A DNA stretch of 64,000 nt from Dyadobacter arcticus. Lineage in GTDB: Bacteria > Bacteroidota > Bacteroidia > Cytophagales > Spirosomataceae. The notes beneath the pieces are model-generated. The model did not search any database. It saw only the letters and a list, made by a program, of their open reading frames with translations, and had not been told where the DNA came from. The number at the start of each line of letters is the position of its first letter. Within the stretch, counting starts at the first letter, position 1. The position numbers and the translations under genes are program-made. The stretch covers positions 186,001-250,000 of the forward strand of contig NZ_JAASQJ010000004.1 of assembly GCF_011762185.1 (NCBI RefSeq), in the 5' to 3' direction. Positions 1 to 7,103 of the stretch are shown piece after piece.

Positions 1-1362
1 TTCTTCAATAATAAGGTTCACCGCTAATGCAATACTTTCGTCGTCACAGCCCACACATATAATGTTGTGTGAATCATGCGCAACGGATGAAGCGATTGCC
101 CCGTGTTTTAGACCGAAGTTTCGGATAAAGGCGATGGCTGGTTTTGCATTTTCGTAACGATTAAGCACAATCAATTTGAGCACATCGCGCTCGGTATCGG
201 AAACCAGGGACTGACCGGTCCGTTTTGCCTCTAAAATCAATTCATTTGTGATAAGCTGACCTTCCAAAGCCTCTATTACCCTTACTTCGGAAGAAGGTTT
301 TTTAGTAGGATAATTGAAGTCAGAGGCAATTTTTGCAGTGCAGCTAAATTTATTTGGATGCCCGCTGCGTAAATCGGGAAGTTTGGTTATCCCATTTTCC
401 GCAACCAATTCGCCATTGAGCCATGTTTCCAAAATATTGAAATCCGTGAGGTTATCCACGAGAATATAATCTGCCGGATCATTCACGCGAAGCAAGCCTA
501 CTGGTAACCGATAATGAATGACCGGATTTATGCAGGCTGCTAATAGAACATCCCAAATGTTATAGCCAAGCGATAACGCACGCTTTACCAACAAATTAAT
601 GTGGCCTTCGACGAGGCTGTCCGGATGTTTATCGTCTGAACAAAACATGATTTTGTCAGGAAATTCGGAAATAAGAGGGATTAGAGCGTCAAAATTCCTT
701 GCCGCGCTGCCTTCCCTGATCAGGATTTTAACGCCATATCCGATTTTCTCTTTTGCTTCCTCATAAGTAAAGCATTCATGGTCAGTGCTGATGCCTAATC
801 CTGCATATTTTTCGGCTGCATCTCCCCGCAGACCAGGTGCATGGCCGTCGATCACCTTATTATGATACTTAGCCCAATCAATTTTCGCCATCATATCAGG
901 GTCGTGATGAAGAACGCCAGGAAAATTCATTACTTCCGCCAAATAACCAATTTCATCCATCGCCAGTAACCGACCAACCAGTTCAGGATCAATGACGGCT
1001 CCGGCCGTCTCGAAAATAGTAGCAGGTACACAGGAAGGGGCACCGAAACAAAATTTAAAGGGAACACGTCTGCCGTCCTCAATCATGTACTTCACACCAT
1101 CCACGCCGAGTACATTGGCAATTTCATGCGGGTCGGAAACCGTAGCAACGGTTCCATGAACAACTGCAAGCCGCGCAAACTGGGACGGCGTGAGCATTGA
1201 ACTTTCAATGTGTACATGCGCGTCGACGAAGCCGGGGAGAATATAAGGGAGAGTTGGATTTTCGGGTGCCAGGTACTCAATCTGCCGGATCACTTTTTGG
1301 TCAATGCGAAGGATTCCTTCCTGAATGTTTTTATTTATAATATCAACGATGTTGACTCTCAT
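1..1362 (-). CDS. ade: Adenine deaminase, C-terminus cut by window edge
   Basis: Hydrolyses adenine to hypoxanthine and ammonia in purine salvage; cytoplasmic metal-dependent amidohydrolase. The frame reads from an ATG at 1362 leftwards without a stop to base 1 (454 codons), so roughly the last 90 residues of a family usually near 540 lie outside the window. Visible family signatures are PGFVDAHVHIESSM (residues about 43-56, with the H-x-H metal pair at 49 and 51), DGHAPGLRG and SDDKHPDSLVEGHINLL. The N-terminus is shorter than in E. coli Ade, but the start is fixed because the ATG overlaps the TGA of the upstream AraC gene (ATGA). That overlap implies translational coupling to the regulator, an unexpected partner for a purine enzyme. 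Family assignment is firm; the link to sugar control is inference. Confidence 0.95.
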   Translation of the reverse strand, partial: MRVNIVDIINKNIQEGILRIDQKVIRQIEYLAPENPTLPYILPGFVDAHVHIESSMLTPSQFARLAVVHGTVATVSDPHEIANVLGVDGVKYMIEDGRRVPFKFCFGAPSCVPATIFETAGAVIDPELVGRLLAMDEIGYLAEVMNFPGVLHHDPDMMAKIDWAKYHNKVIDGHAPGLRGDAAEKYAGLGISTDHECFTYEEAKEKIGYGVKILIREGSAARNFDALIPLISEFPDKIMFCSDDKHPDSLVEGHINLLVKRALSLGYNIWDVLLAACINPVIHYRLPVGLLRVNDPADYILVDNLTDFNILETWLNGELVAENGITKLPDLRSGHPNKFSCTAKIASDFNYPTKKPSSEVRVIEALEGQLITNELILEAKRTGQSLVSDTERDVLKLIVLNRYENAKPAIAFIRNFGLKHGAIASSVAHDSHNIICVGCDDESIALAVNLIIEE

Positions 1363-2267
1363 AAGGCGGCTTGGAGATTTGGCAAATGGTTGGAAATAGC
1401 GATTTTACGAAATTCCTTCTGATAAATTAAAGGGCTTTTCCCGGTATGTATTTTGAAGTACTTATTAAAATTGGCGAAATTGTTGAAGCCGCTGTCGTAG
1501 CAGACCTGCGCGACAGGTAAGTGACTTTCCGAGAGCAACTTACAAGCATGGCCAATGCGGAGTTCGAGCAGGAACTGGGAATAAGTTTTCCGGCTGCGGC
1601 TCTTGAAATACCTGCAAAACGAATGCGGGCTGATGTTTGCAACCTCGGAAATCTCTTCAATGGAAATTTTCTTTTGAAAATTACTGACCGAATACTGGTA
1701 AATGTGGTTAAGCCTGTCCGTGTCGAATGCATCAAATTCGTGCTGATAGGGCGTATCGGAAAGCAACTTTATTTCTGGGCAGTGCGCCAGCGCCTCCAAT
1801 ATCTGCAATAGAGAAATGATTGGGTTGCCCGTAGTTTGGTTCAACAATCCTTTTAAAAGTGCCTTGACATTTTCTGTTCCTTTTCCGGATATTTTCATTC
1901 CCAATCTGGCTTTTAAAAGAAGTTCGTCGATCGCTTTGTTTTCCGGAAGGGTTAGGAAGGGTTTTCCAAGAACATCTTCCGAGAAATGGACGACGGTTGC
2001 CTGGGCGTAAAGTTTGCTCTCGCGATGGAAGTATTTTTCATCGCAGCGCCAATAATGGGGCAGATTAGGGCCAATCAAAAGAAGATCACCGCTTTGGAAA
2101 TTCTGAATATTGTCCCCGACAAACTGTGTTCCCGAGCCTTGCTCTATGTGTATTAGCTCTAACTCAGGATGATAATGCCATTGATTGTAAAAATAAAGGA
2201 CTACATCCTGCCTCACACTGAATGATTTCCGTAATCCAGTGTGGACTTTTAGCAACTGAGGTTTCAC
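1359..2267 (-). CDS. AraC-family transcriptional regulator with cupin sensor
   Basis: A 302-residue one-component regulator. Residues about 20-90 form a cupin-like ligand pocket (WHYHPELELIHIEQGSG, then GDLLLIGPNLPHYW). Residues about 200-290 carry the two helix-turn-helix units of AraC proteins, including ISIEEISEVANISPHSFCRYF and the second-HTH signature VCYDSGFNNFANFNKYFK. The start is a GTG at 2267; no in-frame ATG lies near it. The gene is divergent from the deoxysugar operon, with 159 bases between them that contain two 11-bp direct repeats 21 bp apart, as expected for AraC half-sites. The most likely role is activation of that operon in response to a sugar or sugar acid, but the ligand cannot be read from sequence. 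Its stop overlaps the ade start. Confidence 0.93.
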   Translation of the reverse strand: MKPQLLKVHTGLRKSFSVRQDVVLYFYNQWHYHPELELIHIEQGSGTQFVGDNIQNFQSGDLLLIGPNLPHYWRCDEKYFHRESKLYAQATVVHFSEDVLGKPFLTLPENKAIDELLLKARLGMKISGKGTENVKALLKGLLNQTTGNPIISLLQILEALAHCPEIKLLSDTPYQHEFDAFDTDRLNHIYQYSVSNFQKKISIEEISEVANISPHSFCRYFKSRSRKTYSQFLLELRIGHACKLLSESHLPVAQVCYDSGFNNFANFNKYFKIHTGKSPLIYQKEFRKIAISNHLPNLQAAL

Positions 2268-2298
2268 AAATAATTACACTTTTGAAGTGATATTCGGT

Positions 2299-2330
2299 AA
2301 TATTTGCCAATATAGTTGAAATATTTGCCA
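2299..2330. promoter_or_regulatory. Candidate AraC operator: two direct repeats 21 bp apart
   Basis: The 11-mer aatatttgcca occurs at 2299-2309 and again at 2320-2330, giving a period of exactly 21 bp (two helical turns). That is the geometry of tandem AraC-family half-sites. A partial third copy (ttgaaatattt) at 2349-2359 matches the left part of the second repeat (2316-2326). The site lies between the divergent AraC gene and the dehydratase gene, about 100 bases upstream of the latter. The repeats are seen directly; regulator binding is inference. Confidence 0.55.
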
Positions 2331-2426
2331 CCATAATGATTTTGGGTATTGAAATATTTATGTTGTTTTGTTAATAAGTTACAAATGCACCTGCCACGAC
2401 CATTCTGTATTAATTTTTGCTAAGAT

Positions 2427-4079
2427 ATGGCTTCACAGCTTTTGAAAATTCACCCTTCTGATAATGTAATCGTTGCTTTACGAGATATTTCGGCAGGCTC
2501 AGATGTGTCCTGGGAGGGGGCGCATTATGGCTTGCAATATGGCGTTTCAGCCAAACACAAGTTTGTCACCGAAGATATTGAAACAGGCGGGGCCATCATT
2601 ATGTATGGTGTTTTGGTAGGGCGAGCAACCCAACCGATCAGAAAAGGAGAGCCCATTACGACATTCAACCTGAAACATGATGCGCATGAATACAGCACTG
2701 CTAATCGTCAGCCCTATTCCTACGTTCAGCCGGATGTTTCAAAATGGCAGAACAGAACATTTAAGGGATATAAAAGGGAAGATGGCAGGGTAGGTACTTA
2801 TAATTACTGGCTGGTATTGCCACTGGTCTTTTGTGAAAACCGGAATGTCTTGATCATGAAGGACGCCTTCGAGCGGGAATTGGGTTATGCGCAGACTGAT
2901 ATGTACCGGGAGCAGGTAAAAGAATTTTTGCATTTATACCAGGCTGGTGATATGCGCAGGATCAAAAGCCTTGAACCGTTCACCGGCGCTCCAATTGAAG
3001 CCAAAAAGCCTACGCGCCCCTTTGTTAATGTGGATGGTGTCAAGTTTTTGACACATGAAGGAGGCTGCGGAGGGACCAGAAGTGACGCCAATACATTGTG
3101 CGCGCTATTTGCGGCTTACGCCGTTCACCCAAATGTAGCCGGACTGACAGTGTTGAGCTTGGGATGCCAAAATTCAGAGCTAAAAACATTGGAGGATGAA
3201 ATTAAAAAGCGTGATCCACACTTTAACAAGCCATTCTTCGCATTTGAACATCAAAAAGGGACGGAGTACTCATTAATGTCAGGTGCTATCAAGGAAACAT
3301 TCATGGGGCTGACGAAGATCAATCAATTTGAAAGATCGGATGCCCCGTTGTCAAAACTTTCGGTGGGTTTGAAATGCGGTGGCTCAGATGGTTTCTCCGG
3401 AATTTCGGCAAATCCGGTTCTGGGACACTTGTCGGATCTGGTTGTAGGTTTAGGTGGGCAGACATTACTCGCTGAATTTCCGGAGCTGAATGGTGTTGAG
3501 CAGGAGTTGCTTAACCGATGTGTAACCGAAGAAAAAGCTGCGAAATTCGAAAAATTGATGCGTGATTACGCAGGAAAAGCGGAAGCAGTTGGGTCGTCTT
3601 TTGCATTTAACCCCTCCCCTGGAAATATTAAAGATGGGCTGATCACAGATGCAATTAAATCCGCTGGCGCAGCCAAAAAGGGTGGTAATGCATACATCTC
3701 CGACGTTTTGAACTATACAGAAAGGGCTACCGATTCAGGTTTGCAATTGGTTTGTACTCCGGGCAACGATGTAGAAGCTACAACCGGACAAACGGCCGCG
3801 GGAGCCAATATTATCCTTTTCACAACAGGACTAGGAACGCCAACCGGAAACCCAATCTGCCCGGTTGCCAAAGTGGCAACCAACACAACATTGGCCAACA
3901 GAATGCCGGACGTCATCGATTTTGATTGTGGCCCGGTTGTTGATGGAACGCAAAGCATTGAACAAAATGCCGAAGCATTGCTTGAATATGTAATCAAAGT
4001 GGCAAGCGGCGAGCTGACCAAAGCGCAGCAATTAGGTCAGGATGATTTTATCCCCTGGAAGAGAGGAGTTTCGTTATAA
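2427..4079 (+). CDS. UxaA-family sugar-acid dehydratase (altronate/fuconate type)
   Basis: A 550-residue altronate/galactarate dehydratase-family enzyme, a metal-dependent dehydratase that turns a sugar acid into a 2-keto-3-deoxy acid. Residues 1-85 form a SAF domain; the catalytic part carries THEGGCGGTRSDANTL, SLGCQNSE, GLKCGGSDGFSGISANP and CTPGNDVEATTGQTAAGAN, with several conserved cysteines. It is first in a plus-strand operon with an SDR, an FAH-family hydrolase, a fuconolactonase-type amidohydrolase and a RhaM-type mutarotase. From that context I infer the substrate is L-fuconate or L-rhamnonate rather than D-altronate: the uronate genes uxaB and uxaC are absent. In the pathway known from Xanthomonas this step is done by an enolase-superfamily enzyme, so this would be a non-homologous replacement. 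Family certain, substrate inferred. Confidence 0.9.
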   Translation: MASQLLKIHPSDNVIVALRDISAGSDVSWEGAHYGLQYGVSAKHKFVTEDIETGGAIIMYGVLVGRATQPIRKGEPITTFNLKHDAHEYSTANRQPYSYVQPDVSKWQNRTFKGYKREDGRVGTYNYWLVLPLVFCENRNVLIMKDAFERELGYAQTDMYREQVKEFLHLYQAGDMRRIKSLEPFTGAPIEAKKPTRPFVNVDGVKFLTHEGGCGGTRSDANTLCALFAAYAVHPNVAGLTVLSLGCQNSELKTLEDEIKKRDPHFNKPFFAFEHQKGTEYSLMSGAIKETFMGLTKINQFERSDAPLSKLSVGLKCGGSDGFSGISANPVLGHLSDLVVGLGGQTLLAEFPELNGVEQELLNRCVTEEKAAKFEKLMRDYAGKAEAVGSSFAFNPSPGNIKDGLITDAIKSAGAAKKGGNAYISDVLNYTERATDSGLQLVCTPGNDVEATTGQTAAGANIILFTTGLGTPTGNPICPVAKVATNTTLANRMPDVIDFDCGPVVDGTQSIEQNAEALLEYVIKVASGELTKAQQLGQDDFIPWKRGVSL

Positions 4080-4091
4080 TTAGGCATGAAA

Positions 4092-4136
4092 CAGGCCTTT
4101 AGGCCTGAATCCATTGCAGCTGGCTTCAGCCAACTG
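4092..4136. repeat. Paired-hairpin intergenic element (REP-like)
   Basis: Two palindromes sit 9 bases apart in the 80-base gap between the dehydratase and the SDR. The first is caggcc-ttta-ggcctg (4092-4107, perfect 6-bp stem). The second is cagctggc-ttca-gccaactg (4117-4136, 8 pairs with one mismatch). Neither is followed by a T-run, so a simple intrinsic terminator is unlikely. Tandem short hairpins resemble REP/BIME elements mobilised by RAYT transposases, or an mRNA-stabilising structure. No second copy of the pair was noticed in the window. Confidence 0.4.
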
Positions 4137-4159
4137 ATCACAAAAAGCTTTTTCTTATA

Positions 4160-4933
4160 ATGTTTGATTTAAGTGGTAAAACAGCATTGGTAACTGGGGG
4201 CGCAAGCGGCATTGGTTTGGCGATTTCCAAAACTTTTGCAAAGCAAGGCGCCTATGTTCATATTCTTGAAGTGAATATCGATCTCACCAATCAGGTTGTA
4301 AACGATATTTTAGCAGAAGGCGGGCAGGCCAAAGCGCATGTGCTGGATATTTCTAAGCAAGCAGATGTAGTGAATGTGGTCAATTCAATCGCAGATTCAC
4401 ATCCAATCCATATCCTGGTCAACAATGCGGGTGTAGCCCACATTGGTAAGGCGGATACTACCGCCGAAATTGACTTCGACAGGGTTGTGAATGTTAATGT
4501 TAAAGGGGTCTATAACTGCCTGATGGCAACGATTCCGCATTTAAAAACAAATGGGGGTGGAGTAATTTTAAACATGGCTTCCATTGCCGCAACGGTAGGA
4601 ATACCCGAACGTTTCGCTTATTCAGCGACCAAAGGAGCAGTGTATTCCATGACATTATCGGTTGCAAGAGACTATCTGAGCGACGGAATCCGCTGCAACA
4701 GCATTTCCCCTGCCCGGGTACATACGCCTTTTGTGGATGGTTTCATTGCAAAAACATATCCGGGCAGGGAAGAAGAAATGTTCGAAAAACTTTCCAAAAC
4801 CCAGCCAATCGGCCGAATGGCAAAGCCGGAAGAAATCGGTGCATTGGCATTGTACCTCTGTTCCGACGAAGCAAGCTTCATCACAGGCTGCGATTATCTG
4901 ATTGATGGCGGGTTTGAGAAGTTGAATAACTAG
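4160..4933 (+). CDS. Short-chain dehydrogenase/reductase (deoxysugar pathway)
   Basis: A 257-residue classical SDR. The NAD(P)-binding TGGASGIG lies at residues 12-19, NNAG at 88-91, catalytic Ser near 141 and the YSATK motif at 154-158 (Tyr154, Lys158); the C-terminus ends with the usual SFITGCDYLIDGG. Position between the dehydratase and the FAH-family hydrolase suggests oxidation of 2-keto-3-deoxy-L-fuconate (or -rhamnonate) to the 2,4-diketo acid. The oxidative route also needs a sugar dehydrogenase for its first step and only this one SDR is present, so it may do that step instead, or both. Family assignment certain; which oxidation it performs is open. Confidence 0.9.
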   Translation: MFDLSGKTALVTGGASGIGLAISKTFAKQGAYVHILEVNIDLTNQVVNDILAEGGQAKAHVLDISKQADVVNVVNSIADSHPIHILVNNAGVAHIGKADTTAEIDFDRVVNVNVKGVYNCLMATIPHLKTNGGGVILNMASIAATVGIPERFAYSATKGAVYSMTLSVARDYLSDGIRCNSISPARVHTPFVDGFIAKTYPGREEEMFEKLSKTQPIGRMAKPEEIGALALYLCSDEASFITGCDYLIDGGFEKLNN

Positions 4934-4940
4934 GGGCCTT

Positions 4941-5033
4941 TGGCTATTAGCTTTTAGCTGTTAGCCACTTCTTTGCTGTATTGAAACAATTATCTTAATA
5001 AACAAAAAAGCTAAAAGCTAACCGCTAAAAGCT
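4941..5033. repeat. Inverted AGCTTTTAGC-type repeat pair
   Basis: The 29-base arms 4941-4969 (core agcttttagctgttagcc) and 5005-5033 (core gctaaaagctaaccgctaaa) are related in inverted orientation, with a 35-base spacer. The right arm ends two bases before the ATG of the next gene. The same agcttttagc/gctaaaagct word recurs in two other intergenic gaps of this window (28891-28924 and 55842-55872), so it is a dispersed element rather than a gene-specific site. In the operon transcript the arms could fold into a large hairpin close to the start codon. Confidence 0.55.
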
Positions 5034-5035
5034 CT

Positions 5036-5899
5036 ATGAAACTCTTTCGATTTGGTGCATTTGAACAGGAAAAACCTGGTGTAGAACTTCCTGATGGTAC
5101 AAAGCTGGATGTGTCCGCTTTTGGTGAAGATTTTAATGAAAAATTTTTTGCTACCGATGGGATAGTCCGGCTGAGTGAATGGTTAGAAACTAACCAGGCT
5201 TCTTGTCCGAAGGTTGAAGCTGGATTTCGATATGGATCCTGCATTGCACGTCCGTCCAAGATTGTATGCATTGGCATGAATTATGCCAAACATGCGTATG
5301 AATCGGGTGCAACTGAGCTCCCGAAAGAACCTATTATTTTCTTCAAATCCACTTCTGCATTGTGTGGCCCTTATGATCAGGTAATTATTCCGAGAGGATC
5401 GGAAAAAACGGATTGGGAGGTGGAACTGGCGGTTATTATTGGGAAAAAGGTCAGTTATGTGGAAGAGGCGGATGCATTGGATTATGTTGCAGGGTATGCC
5501 GTTCACAACGATTATTCCGAGCGTGCCTTTCAAATGGAACGGGGCGGACAATGGGTAAAGGGTAAAAGCAATGACACTTTTGCGCCATTGGGCCCGTATC
5601 TGGTCACGCCTGATGAAGCGGGGAATGCAAATGATCTGAGTCTGTGGCTTATTCTGAACGGCAAAAAAATACAGGACAGCAGCACATCGGATATGATTTT
5701 TCATGTGCCGTTTTTGATAAGTTACCTGAGCCAGTTCATGACCTTACTGCCCGGAGATGTAATCACAACAGGGACTCCTGCTGGTGTTGGGTTGGGTATG
5801 AAACCACCTGTTTATCTGAAACCAGGCGACGTGGTTGAATTAGGGATTGAAAAATTGGGAGGACAAAAACAAGAAGCCGTAGCCTGGAAAGCATTATGA
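5036..5899 (+). CDS. FAH-family hydrolase, likely 2,4-diketo-3-deoxy-L-fuconate/rhamnonate hydrolase
   Basis: A 287-residue fumarylacetoacetate-hydrolase-family enzyme. The fold signature begins with SKIVCIGMNYAKHAYE (about residue 76); the divalent-metal acidic residues are in DWEVELAVIIG and in the HNDYSER segment; KGKSNDTFAPLGPYLV and DVITTGTPAGVGLG complete the pattern. In the diketo-hydrolase branch of L-fucose and L-rhamnose oxidation such an enzyme cleaves the diketo acid to pyruvate and L-lactate, which fits the downstream LutABC lactate-oxidation genes. Its TGA overlaps the ATG of the lactonase gene by four bases. Other FAH members act on aromatic ring-cleavage products, but no aromatic genes are nearby. 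Confidence 0.88.
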   Translation: MKLFRFGAFEQEKPGVELPDGTKLDVSAFGEDFNEKFFATDGIVRLSEWLETNQASCPKVEAGFRYGSCIARPSKIVCIGMNYAKHAYESGATELPKEPIIFFKSTSALCGPYDQVIIPRGSEKTDWEVELAVIIGKKVSYVEEADALDYVAGYAVHNDYSERAFQMERGGQWVKGKSNDTFAPLGPYLVTPDEAGNANDLSLWLILNGKKIQDSSTSDMIFHVPFLISYLSQFMTLLPGDVITTGTPAGVGLGMKPPVYLKPGDVVELGIEKLGGQKQEAVAWKAL

Positions 5900-6726
5900 T
5901 GATAGATAGCCATCAACATTTCTGGATATTTGATGAAGAGCGGGATTCGTGGATAACCCCCGAAATGGCCGCGATCAGGAAGAATTTTTTGCCTGAAGAC
6001 TTGAAGCCCATTTTAAAAGCCAATGGCATTGACGGTTGTGTTGCCGTGCAGGCTGCGGAATCTGATTCGGAAACCGAATTCCTGCTGCAATTGGCTGAAG
6101 CCAATGATTTTATTAAGGGAGTGGTAGGCTGGGTGGACTTGCGTGCACCAGACTTATATGATAAACTGGAAAAGTACTCCCAATTTGAAAAATTGAAAGG
6201 ATTTCGTCACGTAGCGCAGGGACAGCCGGAGGGTTTTTTATTAGAACCGGATTTTATGAAAGGTGTCGGTCAGCTGGTCGCATTTAACTTTACCTATGAC
6301 ATTCTGATTTACCCTAACCAAATAAAAGAGGCATTCAATTTCGCTGTGAGGCTTCCTAATGTTCAATTTGTATTGGACCATATTGCGAAGCCACTGATTA
6401 AAAAGGGTGAGATTGTGAGCTGGACCAATGATATGCGGTTATTGGCCGAATTGCCCAATGTACAATGCAAGGTTTCGGGAATGGTAACAGAGGCGGATTG
6501 GCAGGATTGGGAAAGATCAGATTTCAGGCCTTACCTGGATGTGGTTTTCGAGGTATTTGGACCAGATCGCCTCATGTTTGGCTCGGACTGGCCGGCATGT
6601 CTGGTAGCTGCTCAATATGAAGGAGTTAAAGGTATTTTAACAGATTATCTGAGCATGTTTTCGGATTCGGACATGCAGAAGGTAATGGGCAAAAATGCAG
6701 CGAGCTTTTACAATCTGGACTTATAG
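5896..6726 (+). CDS. Amidohydrolase-2 family lactonase (L-fuconolactonase/rhamnonolactonase type)
   Basis: A 276-residue TIM-barrel amidohydrolase. It opens with DSHQHFWIFD (the H-x-H metal pair at residues 6 and 8) and carries LKGFRHVAQGQPEGFL, the FVLDHIAKP histidine motif and MFGSDWPA, whose Asp is the catalytic/metal residue. These features define the L-fucono-1,5-lactonase and L-rhamnono-lactonase group, which opens the lactone made by the sugar dehydrogenase to the aldonate. Translation starts at ATG 5896, overlapping the upstream stop as ATGA; an ATG immediately after, at 5899, is equally possible. It precedes the mutarotase by 9 bases. Role strongly supported by neighbours. Confidence 0.9.
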   Translation: MMIDSHQHFWIFDEERDSWITPEMAAIRKNFLPEDLKPILKANGIDGCVAVQAAESDSETEFLLQLAEANDFIKGVVGWVDLRAPDLYDKLEKYSQFEKLKGFRHVAQGQPEGFLLEPDFMKGVGQLVAFNFTYDILIYPNQIKEAFNFAVRLPNVQFVLDHIAKPLIKKGEIVSWTNDMRLLAELPNVQCKVSGMVTEADWQDWERSDFRPYLDVVFEVFGPDRLMFGSDWPACLVAAQYEGVKGILTDYLSMFSDSDMQKVMGKNAASFYNLDL

Positions 6727-6735
6727 TTTTTGATT

Positions 6736-7071
6736 ATGAAAAAGTATTGTCTTGCCGTAGATCTTGTCAATGACCCCCAAATGATTGAGGAGTATGAAGA
6801 ATATCACAAACAGATCTGGCCAGAAATTGAAAAGAGCATTAAAGATGCAGGTATTTCCCAAATGGAAATCTACCGGCTCGGCGAACGTCTCTTTATGATC
6901 ATGGAAACTGAGGAGGATTTTAGTTTTGAAAATAAGGCCCAAATGGATGCTTCCAATGCGAAAGTTCAGGAATGGGAAGAACTAATGTGGAAATACCAGA
7001 AGGCATTACCTTCCGCGAAACCAGGAGAAAAATGGGTTTTAATGAATAAAATATTTGCCCTTAAAGAATAG
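6736..7071 (+). CDS. L-rhamnose/L-fucose mutarotase (RhaM family)
   Basis: A 111-residue member of the RhaM (DUF718) family, which interconverts alpha and beta anomers of 6-deoxy-L-hexoses. The sequence is a small ferredoxin-like fold protein with KKYCLAVDLVNDPQMIEEYE at the N-terminus, then EYHKQIWPEI, an IYRLGERLFMIMET strand and WEELMWKYQKALP. The ATG at 6736 is preferred to an in-frame TTG two codons upstream. It sits in the operon just after the lactonase. Presence of a mutarotase identifies the starting compound as a free deoxyhexose, L-fucose or L-rhamnose; RhaM homologues next to fuconolactonase genes are usually assigned to L-fucose. Confidence 0.88.
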   Translation: MKKYCLAVDLVNDPQMIEEYEEYHKQIWPEIEKSIKDAGISQMEIYRLGERLFMIMETEEDFSFENKAQMDASNAKVQEWEELMWKYQKALPSAKPGEKWVLMNKIFALKE

Positions 7072-7103
7072 CGGAAGGATAGAGGAACTAGCATTCAAAC
7101 AGT

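Noticed and set aside
2331..2426. Bacteroidota -7/-33 promoter upstream of the UxaA-type gene
   Set aside because: Only loose matches (for example ttaatttttg with one extra base, too near the start codon) are present; an AraC-activated promoter may deviate, so no call is made.
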